Source of the DNA: Flavobacteriales bacterium UBA2669
Lineage (GTDB): Bacteria > Bacteroidota > Bacteroidia > Flavobacteriales_E > Vicingaceae
Length of the DNA: 64,000 nt
Assembly (NCBI GenBank): GCA_002359215.1
Contig: DEMN01000001.1
Location: 34,301-98,300, forward strand
Direction of reading: 5' to 3'
Made by a program: the position numbers and the translations under genes. The notes beneath the pieces were generated by a model. It saw only the letters and a program-made list of their open reading frames with translations. It made no database searches and was not told the origin of the DNA. This document shows, piece by piece, positions 1 to 11,400 of this stretch. Numbering within the stretch: the first letter of the stretch is position 1; each line of letters opens with the position of its first letter.

Positions 1-1614
1 ATTGGTTTGATGAAGCCCGGACAAGAAGAAGACTTAACCATGTATCGATCTAAAGTAACGGATAGAACAAATGATTTTTCCATAGAGTTAGATTTGAACA
101 TTACTTTACCTACACCTATAACACTAGGGTTTGGGGTATCTTACACTTATTCAGACGATCAGTTAAGTCAGCATGTTACTTCAAAAGTAATCCGACAAAA
201 AACTTATTTATTATCTACTACCACTACCACAGATGGAGTAACTCAAACAACAGAAAATTTAGCCTTTGATAAAAATACGGGAGATCCTGTATTAACAAAA
301 ACCTATGACGGTTATTATGCGGTTGATGAGCAAATTAATACAGAAGGGGATTTAGGAAAACATAATGGAGAATACTATGCCTTAAATGTTCCTGCAAGTT
401 GGGTGTATGCAGAGGTGGGAAGAAAATCTGATTTAGTAACTAATAGCAATCAATTAACAGCTTCTGTAGGAAACATTGTAACTTATGGAGAAAACGTTTT
501 GGTAGATCCATCAACAGGTAAGGCAAAAACAACGTCAGCCAATCCTATTTCGGGGATTTTCACCAATGTGGTAAATGCATCAGCTACCGTGTATAAAAAA
601 GGTTGGTTTAATACTAATGTTAATCAAGCTGCTTTAGAAGCTAATTTTCCATTTCTCTCCACTCCTACTACATTGACAGCATTAAACAATAATTATTATC
701 CACGCAGAACCTATGTGTATAGAGATCAAGTTACAAATGCCAATAATGGAGCTAGAATTTATGGAGGAGGTGTTATAACTGACCCTCTGAATATGTTTGA
801 TTGGGCAAATGGAGATTTTTCTCAAAAAGAGTTAGGAAAATGGTATTCAGCAAGTGAAATAATATCGTACTCACCTCATGGATATCCGGTTCAAGAAACG
901 GATGTGCTAAATATTAGCAGTACAGCACATTTCGGATATAATAACACTTTACCTGTTTTGGTTGCTCAAAATGCAGCGTACAGTGAAGTTAATTTTATCG
1001 ATTTTGAATATGGGTTTAATAACAATGCCAACATCAATAATAACTACGCTCATTCAGGGGCAAAATCGTATGATGTAAGCTTGGATAAAAATTATGTGTT
1101 TATTCAAAACTATCCAATCACTTCCCAAATCATAGCAACTAAAGGGTTATCTATAAAGCTATGGCTGAAAAGCTCCCTAAGCAATAATCCATCAAGCCCT
1201 AATTATGGACTGAAAAATTCAACACCGGATTTAAAAGCATTGATAGGTGGGCAGCAATTTAACTTTAAAAGAATAGCCCAAACAGGAGAATGGTCGCTGT
1301 ATGTGGTGGAAATTAGAAACTTCAATGGCTTAGCTGCGGGTACCTACAACATTCAGTTGGGTTATAATTATTTGCCAAATGAAATGGTACTAGTAGATGA
1401 TTTTAGAATACAGCCTCTAGATGCAGTAATGAACTGTACGGTTTATACCATAGACAACAAAGTGGCAGCACAGTTTGATGATCAACATTTTGGTGTTTAT
1501 TATGAATACAACAACAAAGGTCAGTTGGTTAGAAAATCTATAGAAACAGAAAGAGGTAAAAAAACATTACAAGAACAACAATATAATACACCATTAATCC
1601 TTAGAACGAATTAA
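1..1614 (+). CDS. YD-repeat-type secreted protein, C-terminal part (5' end outside window)
   Basis: The reading frame is open from base 1, so this is the 3' part of a longer gene; the in-frame TTG/ATG near base 7 is not a credible start. The visible 537 residues are rich in Asn, Thr and Tyr, as in secreted Bacteroidota proteins. A region around residues 330-460 resembles a carbohydrate-binding-like beta-sandwich. The end (VYYEYNNKGQLVRKSIETE) looks like a single YD-type repeat, the unit of Rhs-like shells. The next gene starts 3 bases after the stop. Family assignment rests on the YD-like end only. Confidence 0.7.
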   Translation: MGLMKPGQEEDLTMYRSKVTDRTNDFSIELDLNITLPTPITLGFGVSYTYSDDQLSQHVTSKVIRQKTYLLSTTTTTDGVTQTTENLAFDKNTGDPVLTKTYDGYYAVDEQINTEGDLGKHNGEYYALNVPASWVYAEVGRKSDLVTNSNQLTASVGNIVTYGENVLVDPSTGKAKTTSANPISGIFTNVVNASATVYKKGWFNTNVNQAALEANFPFLSTPTTLTALNNNYYPRRTYVYRDQVTNANNGARIYGGGVITDPLNMFDWANGDFSQKELGKWYSASEIISYSPHGYPVQETDVLNISSTAHFGYNNTLPVLVAQNAAYSEVNFIDFEYGFNNNANINNNYAHSGAKSYDVSLDKNYVFIQNYPITSQIIATKGLSIKLWLKSSLSNNPSSPNYGLKNSTPDLKALIGGQQFNFKRIAQTGEWSLYVVEIRNFNGLAAGTYNIQLGYNYLPNEMVLVDDFRIQPLDAVMNCTVYTIDNKVAAQFDDQHFGVYYEYNNKGQLVRKSIETERGKKTLQEQQYNTPLILRTN

Positions 1615-1616
1615 AA

Positions 1617-2330
1617 ATGAATAAAAAGAGCCTTATCCCATTATTGTTTAGTCTTATTTTTTGTGTTGGATTTATCCGGCAAAATACAGACTGCATTAAT
1701 GAAATTTTAAAATTAGAAGAAAAAATATATGCAAAAAAATATACTGAAAAAGACAAACCGGCATTTCTCAGTTACAGTCTAAAAACTATAGATTGGGAAA
1801 ATAAAACAGTAAATGTTGATGTGAAAATGTATAGAGCATATAATAACATGCATTTTTTTTCAACTCAAACAGACATTTATCAAAATGAAAAAGAAATGGT
1901 AATGGTATTAAAATTACAAAAATTGATTGTGCTAGAAAATTCCAACGAAGAAATTATGGCAAAAGGCTTAAATGAAGATTTTTTAAATGTAAAACGTAAT
2001 TTTTTAAACCAATGCGAGCTAGTTAGTTGTGCTGCTTTAGATAGTGATAAGGAAGTTAAAAGAGTGGAGTTAAAAGTAAATGACGATATGAATGGAGCAT
2101 TATTTATAGATAAAATGATTTATAAGTATAAACCGGCTTCAAAAGAGATTTTATTCAATTCCACTTTTTACAAAAAAGGATACAAGGTAAAACAGATAGA
2201 CATTAAATATAATAAATTGGATTTAGAACATGCTTATAAGTTTAACAGTCCAAAAAAATATGTAATGGATGCTAAAGAAAACTTATTAAGCAAGTATGCC
2301 GGATATGAATTAATAGATAATAGAAAATAA
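1617..2330 (+). CDS. Exported hypothetical protein
   Basis: This is a 237-residue protein with an N-terminal hydrophobic signal (MNKKSLIPLLFSLIFCVGF) followed by a Lys/Glu/Asn-rich mixed alpha-beta sequence. No recognised catalytic motif is visible. It begins 3 bases after the preceding YD-type gene, so the two are probably co-transcribed. By position it may be a periplasmic or envelope partner of the large secreted proteins, but that is only inference. Confidence 0.65.
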   Translation: MNKKSLIPLLFSLIFCVGFIRQNTDCINEILKLEEKIYAKKYTEKDKPAFLSYSLKTIDWENKTVNVDVKMYRAYNNMHFFSTQTDIYQNEKEMVMVLKLQKLIVLENSNEEIMAKGLNEDFLNVKRNFLNQCELVSCAALDSDKEVKRVELKVNDDMNGALFIDKMIYKYKPASKEILFNSTFYKKGYKVKQIDIKYNKLDLEHAYKFNSPKKYVMDAKENLLSKYAGYELIDNRK

Positions 2331-2381
2331 CCTTTGCGTCTTTGCGGTAAAAAATAAACAATACATACAAAATAGATACAA
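2331..2381 (+). repeat. Short 'CTTTGCG' repeat-like intergenic segment
   Basis: The spacer contains CTTTGCGTCTTTGCGG, an internally repeated CTTTGCG motif followed by an A-rich leader. A related degenerate segment (CCTCTTAGCGAGAAAAG) lies at about 7019 before another gene of the locus. I read these as copies of a dispersed intergenic sequence. No function can be deduced. Confidence 0.3.
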
Positions 2382-5300
2382 ATGAAAAATAAATTAGTAA
2401 CTTATATTGGAATAGCATTAGCTGTTGTACTTTCTTGTTCAGTACAAGCTCAAGTATATGAAACGCCTAGTTATCTTTCTGTAAAAGGAAATGTACTTGA
2501 AGGGACGAGTAGTTTTACTTCCGGAACTATAAGTCTTTCACAAACAGATAAAACAACTCTATCAGGGTTGGAAGAGAGAAATGTGAGTGCTAATTTATAT
2601 TTAAAATTAGATTTAGGAGAAGATTATGTTGATTTACAAGATGAGTTTCATGTTGAAGTGACGGTTCAAATTAGCGGTGGAACACCTGCTATAACTCCTA
2701 TTACAAAGGTAATTGTTATTAATGAGAATAGTCCGGAGGCATTACATACAATTAACTTAATTGGAAATATTGCTAGTATTACCGGTGTTAATACATTAGA
2801 TGTAGCTATTACTGCTATTAATATTTATGATAATCCAACTTCACAAACACCTTTACCTGCAGGACTACTTAAAAACTATATTGATAACAACCTTCGTTTA
2901 TCAGCAACTTTAGTGCGTGAGTATGCGGTGAATGTAAGACAACCCAATGGAATAATGGCAGGAGCACTAAACGCCCCAATTGTTGCATTTACTAACCGAT
3001 TGGCAAACTTTAGCTGGACACCTACAGGAAACACAAGTTACCCTAATTATGAGTTGCAAATTTTGCGTTTGTACAATACAGATCCTACCAAAAAGAATGT
3101 CAACAATGAAATAGTTGCTAAAATTAATTGGGCTGACGCATTAAAAGTTGAAACACAATCGTCATCAACTAGTATTGATTTAACCATAGCAGAAGGCACA
3201 GGTTTTTATGTATGGAGAGTTCGACCTATAGGAAATTTTTATGAAGGAGGAATTGCCAATCATGAAAATTATGGTGTATGGAGTAATAGTTTTACAAATG
3301 GATCAACGCAGCCCATACAATTAAACGCTATTGGAGGAGCAACAGCAGCTAATTACGGAAGTGTGTTTTATTTTCAAGACCCAGATGAAAATATAAACTG
3401 GATTTATAACCGTGTTTTCACAGAAGGAAATTCCAATCCTTTAAACACACAGGGAGTAAAAACAAGTGAAGGAATTAGTTATGCAGATGGTTTGCTACGA
3501 GCCAGACAAACACAAGCATATAATAGCTCTAACGATAATACTTTAGTTACACAAACTATAAGCGACTATTCAGGAAGACCATCGTTAACCACCCTTCCTG
3601 TTCCTGTTGATGGTGGATTAGTAGGGTATAAAACAACCTTTGTTAAATCATCTACTAATACCTTATATACTGCCTTTGATTTTGATGATGGAGCTAATAT
3701 TAACGACCCCACAAAGATTATAGATAATAATACTGCTTTTTCTTATTATGATGGAACCAATAATAATGTTGCTGATGCAGAAGGATTTGCTTTTAAAAGA
3801 ACCTTATTTAAAACAGACGGTACAGGTAGAGTAAACGAAGAATCGGGAGTAGGAAAGATGCATGCACTAGGTACACAAAGCGGTGATGGAGGAGGAAAAA
3901 CCACTAGAGTATTGTTTGGTAGTCCATCAGATGAAGAATTAATACGAATTTTTGGAGACGAAGCTCCTTTATCTGAATCAGTAATTAAAACCATTACTAT
4001 AGATCCAAATGGTGTTACCTCTGCTACTTATACTTCTAAAGAAGGAAAAACAATTGCTACAGCTTTAATTACTAACGAAATAACCGATGGAGCTAAAACA
4101 ATTTTGTCGGCTTTAGAACAAGCCATTTCACCATTAACGGTAAACAATGTTGCCAATCAAAATGTGTTGTCCAACAAAAAGTTAGTAAGTTCTAAGCGGA
4201 TAGCTTTAGAAGAAGAAAAAACAATCACCTTAGGTTATAATGTAGTAGAAGGAGTAGAAATGGGAGGATGTCCAAGTGGGGATTGTAACCTAAAGGTTCG
4301 TTTTTTTCTTATTGAAGTTCAGTCAGGAATAACCTATGTTAGTGATGCTGATAAAAACACAGCTGAACTTGACCAATTTGATTTGCCGGGTACAAATTTA
4401 ACCTTTACCAGTAATTGGGAATGGGTAGATCCAACTAATACAACCACTCCCCCTTTGGTTTTGAATAATTCACCATACAATCAATTTATTCTTCCTGAAG
4501 GAGAATACATCATAATGAAAGAAGTTTTTTCGGCTAATGACGAAAATTTTGCTGAACTTCAAACAGCAGAATTAACCGACAGACTACAACCTATTTTAGA
4601 TGCATTAGCAGCAAAAATGAAAGCCATTAATAACGCAGCAGACTATGCTGCTTTTATTGAATTTTATGCTGGAAACTCGCCTACGTTGGGGTTTGTTGAT
4701 TATGTAAATGCCTACCAAGCAACACCTAATCAAACTACAAGCGATGCTATTTATACGCACTTAGGATTAACCTCTTATGTAGGGAACACCTTGTTTCCTT
4801 TAGAGTTTAGTTTTGATAATGTAACGCCAATAAGCAGTGATATTAATGAACCTACACAAAATGTAATGTCCTTTTCACTAAATTGTTGTGGAGCCATGGA
4901 AATCCCTGTGCCAAAACCGGAAATATGTATTCCTTGTGAGGCAGAGATTGGTGATGATTATGGAAATACTTTTAATGGAATTAATTATATCAGAGAGAAT
5001 TCAACATTAGCCGGGCTAACAATTAATACAGGAAGTGATTGGCAATCAATTCAACAACTTGTTGCAGAGCATTTTATGACCTATTTGTATAATAAATTAG
5101 ATGAAGATGGATTCATTACTGCTTATGACCCTAATAATCCACTTTCATATGATCCTATTACAACACCTGATGCCGCTTTGCAATTTGCATTAGATCGCTT
5201 TGCTCCTGGGTTTACTCCGGAAAGTTTACAAAATATGATTACAAATATGCTAGCATCAAAATATTGGGAGGGTCAATCAAAACTATATAACGTAGATGGT

Positions 5301-6959
5301 AAATATTACAGAGCGAAAGAAGATGCAAATGGTGCTTTAGTGTTTATTGATGGTCAAGGAGATCCTGTATCTGAACCTCCAACTTCGGGAGTTACTGAAA
5401 TAACGGGCATTAATGATGGAGATGAGTTCAATTATGTTTGTGAGGATTTGTATAAATGTTGGGTAAATGCAGTAAACCTAATAAATGCTTTCGATTTTGA
5501 TGGAGATGCTAACGTAATGGATGCATTCAACGATTCTGAGGGAAATAATGCTTCTGAAGATCATTATGATGATGACGAAAGTAGTGATGGTCCCGGTGGA
5601 GTAGTGGGCTGGTTGGCTAATTTGGTTATTTCAATAGAAATGAGAAATTTTCAAGATGGTCCAGATGGAGAAGTACCACAATCACGATTAGAATCTTTAG
5701 TAAACTTGCCTAATATATTTGTAAGTTGTGCAGGTTATAAATTTGCTAACATTTTAGATGAGGATGAAACGTTACCAACTGATTATGGAAGTGCATCTTC
5801 AGCAGGATATTCAAATATTGCTTATGATGTTGTTATTGGGGCATCAACATCTTTTTTAAATCACTCAAATTATACTACTCCCGGCTTGTTTTTATATAAT
5901 GGTACATCATTTACTCAAGATTTAATAACTTGCAACTCTGTTCCAACACCTGCTCTTCAATACAAATACATCATTAAACCCGAGTGGATGTTTAAGTATT
6001 TTGTGTATAATGCTTATGATGCGTTTATACAATCAACACCTCCAAATAATGATGATAATGCTATTGTTCTCAATCAGTTTAACATCGAAATGGCGTCTTG
6101 CTACAATGATCCCAGAGCAAATTGTGCCACTCCATCATTACCGCTTTGTTTTGGAGAAACGTGTAATTATTACCATAAAAGTTGGTCGTCAGGACAGCGA
6201 TTAGCATTTTACAAACAAATTAGTGGTGGATTAAACTGTGTACCGACCTCACCCCCCGCTTTTCAACCTACAACTCCTCCTGATGTAACTAAAGAAGATT
6301 TAATAGCAAAGGCAAATCAAGTATTAAATGAAGCTAAAGCGATATGTGAAAATAGATTTGGTGAAATAAAAAGTGCACTAATAGCAGAGTTGAATAACAA
6401 ATGCTATACACTTGTGGAATGCACTGCTGTTGGTTCTCCTACATCCGAAATTAGCGAAGCTCAAATTGATAACATGGCAGAAGCTGTGGTAGCTGCTTGT
6501 ATCGCTAAAGTAGAAATAATTGAAGATGATTTACCAGTTTATAGTGGAAGTTGTTCGGGAGGAAATACAAGCTTAGGATACGGTTGTAGTAAAGACAATA
6601 CTTCTCCTGCCGGAAGTACTGCAAATCAATACCCTACTTTGGTAGAAGAAGATTGTAACTGGATTGATAGTGATGGCTATTGCCAAACCAATACAAGACA
6701 AACCGTTGTACTTTTTGCTCCTTGTCACTTGGAAATCTTAGACCAAGTAAACTTTTGGGAATTTCAACCTCATTTACCCATTGCAGACCTTAATGGAAAT
6801 CAATTAGCAGACGATACTTGTGAAGGAGCTATAGAAAAAGAATGGGTAGCAGGAACTTGTTCGGTAGGAACTTGCTCAACTACACAGGTTTGTACACACA
6901 ACAACCCTGAAGGGAATACCTATTCAACAACAACACAAATAACGAATCCGGCACCTTAA
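2382..6959 (+). CDS. Large secreted Rhs/YD-associated protein (1525 aa)
   Basis: A signal peptide (MKNKLVTYIGIALAVVLSCSVQAQ) is followed by beta-rich sequence. Around residues 200-300 there is a fibronectin-like segment (FSWTPTGNTSYPNYELQI). Around residues 395-560, 'DYSGRPSLTTLPVPVDG' and 'DPNGVTSATYTSKEGK' resemble the region that precedes YD repeats in Bacteroidota Rhs-like proteins. The C-terminal third is Cys-rich, suggesting disulfide-stabilised domains outside the cytoplasm. Typical YD arrays are absent; those sit in the 2779-aa neighbour. Possibly this is one component of a split Rhs-like system. The export route (for example T9SS) is not shown, since I see no clear C-terminal sorting domain. 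Confidence 0.7.
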   Translation: MKNKLVTYIGIALAVVLSCSVQAQVYETPSYLSVKGNVLEGTSSFTSGTISLSQTDKTTLSGLEERNVSANLYLKLDLGEDYVDLQDEFHVEVTVQISGGTPAITPITKVIVINENSPEALHTINLIGNIASITGVNTLDVAITAINIYDNPTSQTPLPAGLLKNYIDNNLRLSATLVREYAVNVRQPNGIMAGALNAPIVAFTNRLANFSWTPTGNTSYPNYELQILRLYNTDPTKKNVNNEIVAKINWADALKVETQSSSTSIDLTIAEGTGFYVWRVRPIGNFYEGGIANHENYGVWSNSFTNGSTQPIQLNAIGGATAANYGSVFYFQDPDENINWIYNRVFTEGNSNPLNTQGVKTSEGISYADGLLRARQTQAYNSSNDNTLVTQTISDYSGRPSLTTLPVPVDGGLVGYKTTFVKSSTNTLYTAFDFDDGANINDPTKIIDNNTAFSYYDGTNNNVADAEGFAFKRTLFKTDGTGRVNEESGVGKMHALGTQSGDGGGKTTRVLFGSPSDEELIRIFGDEAPLSESVIKTITIDPNGVTSATYTSKEGKTIATALITNEITDGAKTILSALEQAISPLTVNNVANQNVLSNKKLVSSKRIALEEEKTITLGYNVVEGVEMGGCPSGDCNLKVRFFLIEVQSGITYVSDADKNTAELDQFDLPGTNLTFTSNWEWVDPTNTTTPPLVLNNSPYNQFILPEGEYIIMKEVFSANDENFAELQTAELTDRLQPILDALAAKMKAINNAADYAAFIEFYAGNSPTLGFVDYVNAYQATPNQTTSDAIYTHLGLTSYVGNTLFPLEFSFDNVTPISSDINEPTQNVMSFSLNCCGAMEIPVPKPEICIPCEAEIGDDYGNTFNGINYIRENSTLAGLTINTGSDWQSIQQLVAEHFMTYLYNKLDEDGFITAYDPNNPLSYDPITTPDAALQFALDRFAPGFTPESLQNMITNMLASKYWEGQSKLYNVDGKYYRAKEDANGALVFIDGQGDPVSEPPTSGVTEITGINDGDEFNYVCEDLYKCWVNAVNLINAFDFDGDANVMDAFNDSEGNNASEDHYDDDESSDGPGGVVGWLANLVISIEMRNFQDGPDGEVPQSRLESLVNLPNIFVSCAGYKFANILDEDETLPTDYGSASSAGYSNIAYDVVIGASTSFLNHSNYTTPGLFLYNGTSFTQDLITCNSVPTPALQYKYIIKPEWMFKYFVYNAYDAFIQSTPPNNDDNAIVLNQFNIEMASCYNDPRANCATPSLPLCFGETCNYYHKSWSSGQRLAFYKQISGGLNCVPTSPPAFQPTTPPDVTKEDLIAKANQVLNEAKAICENRFGEIKSALIAELNNKCYTLVECTAVGSPTSEISEAQIDNMAEAVVAACIAKVEIIEDDLPVYSGSCSGGNTSLGYGCSKDNTSPAGSTANQYPTLVEEDCNWIDSDGYCQTNTRQTVVLFAPCHLEILDQVNFWEFQPHLPIADLNGNQLADDTCEGAIEKEWVAGTCSVGTCSTTQVCTHNNPEGNTYSTTTQITNPAP

Positions 6960-7096
6960 CTAAAATAAATGAATAATAATAAGATTGAAAATAAGTAAAA
7001 TAAATTATGATTGCATTGCCTCTTAGCGAGAAAAGAGTGTGCGAGTTCAACGAAGTTAAAAAAACTATAGTAATAAATATTAAAAACCATAAAAAG

Positions 7097-7714
7097 ATGA
7101 ATATTAAAAATATAATTGTATTGGCTGTTTTTATTGCCACTTCATTAACCACATTGGCACAAAATACCGAAGGAGTTTCTATTGCTCCCAATGTAAATCC
7201 TCCCGATCCATCGGCAATGTTGGATGTACAATCCAGTGATAAAGGTTTGTTAATTCCAAGAGTTGAGTTAACAAGCACAACGGATCAAACCACCATTGCA
7301 TCTCCGGCAACCAGTTTACTGGTGTATAATACCAATACGGTATCAGATGTTAGTCCTAATTTTTATTATTGGAATGGAACAGCATGGGTTTTATTAGGCT
7401 CAACAAATAAAGTTCCTAAGGTTACTTATAGTCAAATGCAAAGCATGATAGCTAATTTAACACTAGATGATTTAGGATTGTCAGTTTTTGTTACAGACAG
7501 AGGTTATATTAGTAATGTTTTACAAGATAATGATATAATTACACATTGTACAGCAGAAGTTTATGGGCTATGGTATTTGTCAAGCATTGAATGTACGAAT
7601 GGAGATATTCTTTTTTGGAGAAGAATTTCAACAAATCAAGGAACAATAGATCCAAGTACATCATGTGCAACTCAATCCGGTAACCCAACTCTTTGTGATC
7701 CGGTTGTGGAATAA
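7097..7714 (+). CDS. Secreted 'GLLIPR' surface protein, copy 1
   Basis: I start the gene at the ATG at 7097, which gives a clean signal peptide (MNIKNIIVLAVFIATSLTTLAQ) and 205 residues; the frame is open further upstream, but that adds a charged leader before the signal. After the signal comes a segment with 'AMLDVQSSDKGLLIPR' and 'SLLVYNTNTVSDVSPNFYYW', a module common at the N-termini of Bacteroidota surface or fibre-like proteins. The C-terminal 80 residues are Cys-containing and differ from the next gene. It is a tandem paralogue of the gene at 7738. Confidence 0.75.
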   Translation: MNIKNIIVLAVFIATSLTTLAQNTEGVSIAPNVNPPDPSAMLDVQSSDKGLLIPRVELTSTTDQTTIASPATSLLVYNTNTVSDVSPNFYYWNGTAWVLLGSTNKVPKVTYSQMQSMIANLTLDDLGLSVFVTDRGYISNVLQDNDIITHCTAEVYGLWYLSSIECTNGDILFWRRISTNQGTIDPSTSCATQSGNPTLCDPVVE

Positions 7715-7737
7715 AATAATAACTAACTTAATTTATT

Positions 7738-8319
7738 ATGAAATTAAAAACATTTTTATTAACTGCTTTTCTTACTACTGTATTAATAAGCAAAGCTCAA
7801 ACAACTAATTCCGAAGGAGTTTCCATTGCCCCTAATGTAACACCTCCTGATCCATCAGCGATGTTAGATGTACAAGCCAGCGATAAAGGCTTGTTAATTC
7901 CAAGAGTTGAGCTAACAGGTACCACCGATGTAACCACTATTGTATCCCCGGCAACCAGTTTATTGGTGTATAATACCAGTACGGTATCAGATGTTGTTCC
8001 GGGTTATTATTATTGGGAAACTAAATGGGTTCCTATAGGAAGAGGTGATGAAAAAATGCCTAAAATAACCTTTGCTCAAATGTTGGCAATGGAAACTAAT
8101 TTAACAGATGATGATAGAGGTTTATTTGTTTTTGTTACTAATGAACAAGATGTCACCTTTTGTTCAGGAGTACTGACAACCACAAAAAACGTGTATGGAG
8201 TATGGTATTTTTATGATACAGACTCTTGTTACGGAAAATGGATTAGATTAATAGACGGATTACTATCTCAACCATGCCCGGAAGATGTTCAGGTTTGCGG
8301 AAATCCTCCTCAATTTTAA
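7738..8319 (+). CDS. Secreted 'GLLIPR' surface protein, copy 2
   Basis: This is a 193-residue protein with signal peptide MKLKTFLLTAFLTTVLISKAQ, then a module nearly identical to the preceding gene ('SAMLDVQASDKGLLIPRVEL', 'SLLVYNTSTVSDV'). The two differ mainly in the Cys-bearing C-terminal halves, which suggests duplication followed by tail divergence. It lies 23 bases after copy 1 and 124 bases before the 2779-aa protein. Role unknown; probably an extracellular accessory protein of the Rhs-like locus. Confidence 0.75.
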   Translation: MKLKTFLLTAFLTTVLISKAQTTNSEGVSIAPNVTPPDPSAMLDVQASDKGLLIPRVELTGTTDVTTIVSPATSLLVYNTSTVSDVVPGYYYWETKWVPIGRGDEKMPKITFAQMLAMETNLTDDDRGLFVFVTNEQDVTFCSGVLTTTKNVYGVWYFYDTDSCYGKWIRLIDGLLSQPCPEDVQVCGNPPQF

Positions 8320-8443
8320 ATAATAAAAATAAACAAGTATGGAAAGAACAATTCCATATGACAAATAAAAAAAAAACGAGCGAAGTGAGTTCATGAGTAC
8401 ATGATTAAAACAATAAAAATTAACGAATAATAAATAACTACAT

Positions 8444-11400
8444 ATGAAAATCAAAGTTGCTATATTACTGTTGTTTGGATTTTTTCTAACAATTTTTTCT
8501 GTCAAAAGTCAAACGATAGGAGATCCAATGTGTTCACAAACATCTTCTTCAGATTGTTGTATTCAATATAACTTTGATTTTAACTATACCCAACAAGTAA
8601 TAGCTCCTACACCGCCTGCAACACTATCTAATCAAGTAAAAGTTAATTTTACCTTAACCTCTGTTTTAGGAGTTACTACAACAGGTAGTAGATTTACGGG
8701 GATTTGTAGTGAACATGAAGTAGCAAGTGTAAGTTGGGACTTTGATGATGATGAACTTGTTGATGTAGTATCGGATGCTCCTGCACATATATACACATTC
8801 TCCTCTGCATGTGCCTCAGAAGTACATAAAGTAGTCGTATGTGTACTAATGAGTAATGGAGCTACATGCAGATTTGAGCAATGGATAGTATTAAACAACC
8901 CTAACGTAGTAGCTTCTCATACCATAACACCTACTATAAATGCTTGCGGACAAGTTAACTTTTCATACACAGGAACAACACTTACCAATCCAAAATGGAC
9001 TTTTGGAGATGGAACATTTGATAATTCTGCACAACAAACCGTTAGTCATACTTACCCAACTAACGGAACCTATACCGTTACACTAACAAACGATGAAATG
9101 GCACCTTGTGCAATAGCAACAACAGTTACCATATCAGACAAACCAACCGCTAGTTTTAGTTATACCATTCCCGATGTTTGTAATGTTACTTCAGGTATAA
9201 ATGTTACCATTAATAATTATAACCCAAGCCTTTATACCTACTTATGGAAAGTAAATAATGTATCAGTACCTGCAACAGGTGTTACTACCAACATAATATC
9301 ACCACTCGTGTCAGGACAAAACAATACCATCAAACTTATTGTTCAAGATGCATCAGGTTGCCAATCAACAACCACTAAAAACATAAAAATTGGAGCAGTA
9401 GAAGCAGATTTTAATACCCCTTTAGAGTATTGCTTAGGAGATTTTCTGAATGTTACAGGCATTCAATCGGGAGGAACAACCTACGATTGGAAAATTGATC
9501 ACACCACCACTTCAACTACAGTAAATTTAACAAATGCAGGAATGTTTCCTTCCTATCAATTTACCACCACAGGAATATACGATATAAGCCTAACCGTTAC
9601 TACTACTTATCCTAATCCTAGTAATCCGTCTAGTCCGTTAACTTGTACAGACCTTTTCACCGAAACAGTAGAAGTATTTGAACCTGTTGATGCCAGTTTT
9701 AGTATTGCCTCAGGTACCAATTGTGGAGAAATAGCACTAACATTAACTAACCCTACCACCACCACGGCATATACCATTAATTATGGCGATGGTACTATAG
9801 AAACAGGCACAGACATTACTTCTGCACCAAGCAATCATTTAGAACATATTTATACCAGTAATGGCGTTCATACCGTAACCATTACCCTAACCAATGGAAC
9901 GTGTACCAATACAAAAACAAATAGCGTATCCATTAACGACCAAGCCACACTAACCATTGTAGCAAGTAATATCAATTTATGTCCCGGAAGCACCGTAACA
10001 TTAAATGCTGTAATAGCTAATGTAGCCATAGGTTCAGGAGGAATCACTTATGAGTGGAAAGATGTTACAGATGTTAATCCTGCAAATCATATTACTTTAC
10101 CCGGAACAACAGCTCAAATAACCGTTACTGCCGGAGGCACTTACCAAGTAACTGTTACCACAGGAAGTAACATTTGTTTCAGTAACAACGATAATGATGC
10201 TACTATAGTAATTAACGAATTAGAAGCCCCAACAGCAACGTTTGATGTACAAAACATAACAGCTACAAGTTGCGGACTTTCTACAGGGGCAGTAATTTTA
10301 GATGTTACCGCTAATTTAGCAGCAGTAGGCTACACCGTTAATGGTGGTGCAGTACAAAATACACTTCAAACAACAATAAATAACTTACCCGCAGGGCCTA
10401 ATTACATCACCATAGCCAATGCCCAAGACCCTACCTGTACAGGAACTGTTTTGGTAAACATTCCGGATAATAGCCCGGAGGTAGAAGTGGTAAGTACCGA
10501 TGCTACTTGTAGCAGCACGGGTAGTATTACTGTTAATGGCGTACCAGGAGGATACACCACCACTGTATATGCCGCAAATGATTATCCAACAACACCTTTA
10601 TTTACAGGTACAAGTGGAAACGTACCTGCCGGAAATTATGTAGTGGAAGTAACCGAAAACTCACCGGGAAGCTGTGTAGTTACCCAAAATGTAACCGTAT
10701 TAGGCGGAACATTTAACCTAAGCTTAGTAAATCCTAACTTAGGTATTTGCTCTGGCGGAAGTGTAGCAGCTGCATTAGATAATCCTCCTTCAGGAGCAGT
10801 CATTACTTGGCAACAAAAAGATATTAATGGCAATTACAATAATATTGGAGGAACAGCATCAACGCAAAATATTACACAACCGGGAGAATACTCTGTAACA
10901 GTAGAAGATGGCTCTTGTACAGAAATACTCTATTTTACCGTACAACAATTTAACCCCATCACCATTAATTTTGAAATCATTCAACCACTATGTCCGGGAG
11001 ATCCTGCACAAATTAACGCAATAGTAGCCGGAGGAAGCGGCAATTATACTTATAGTTGGAGCAACTCCGCCTCTACAGATGACAATATCTCTATACCAAC
11101 AGCACCGGGCGGAGCAGTTACCCTTACCGTAAATGATGCAAACACTGCCTTAGGTTGTGGTCCCGTTACTTCTCCCGATATATCCACCAACCTCACTTTT
11201 CCAGACCCTATCGTATTATGTACCTCAGGAATTACCTCAACACCGGCTTATGTTGGAACAAACACTACACTAGCACCATCAGCTACTTACGAAAATAACA
11301 TTTCCATTACGGGGTGTCAGTTAGAATTATGTGCCACAGGAGGAACAGCTCCCTTAAATTACGAATGGTTCCTAGAAGGACAACCCTCCACAGAAACCAG

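Noticed and set aside
7007..7096. Longer N-terminus for the first GLLIPR protein
   Set aside because: The extra 30 residues are charged and precede an excellent signal peptide starting at the ATG at 7097.
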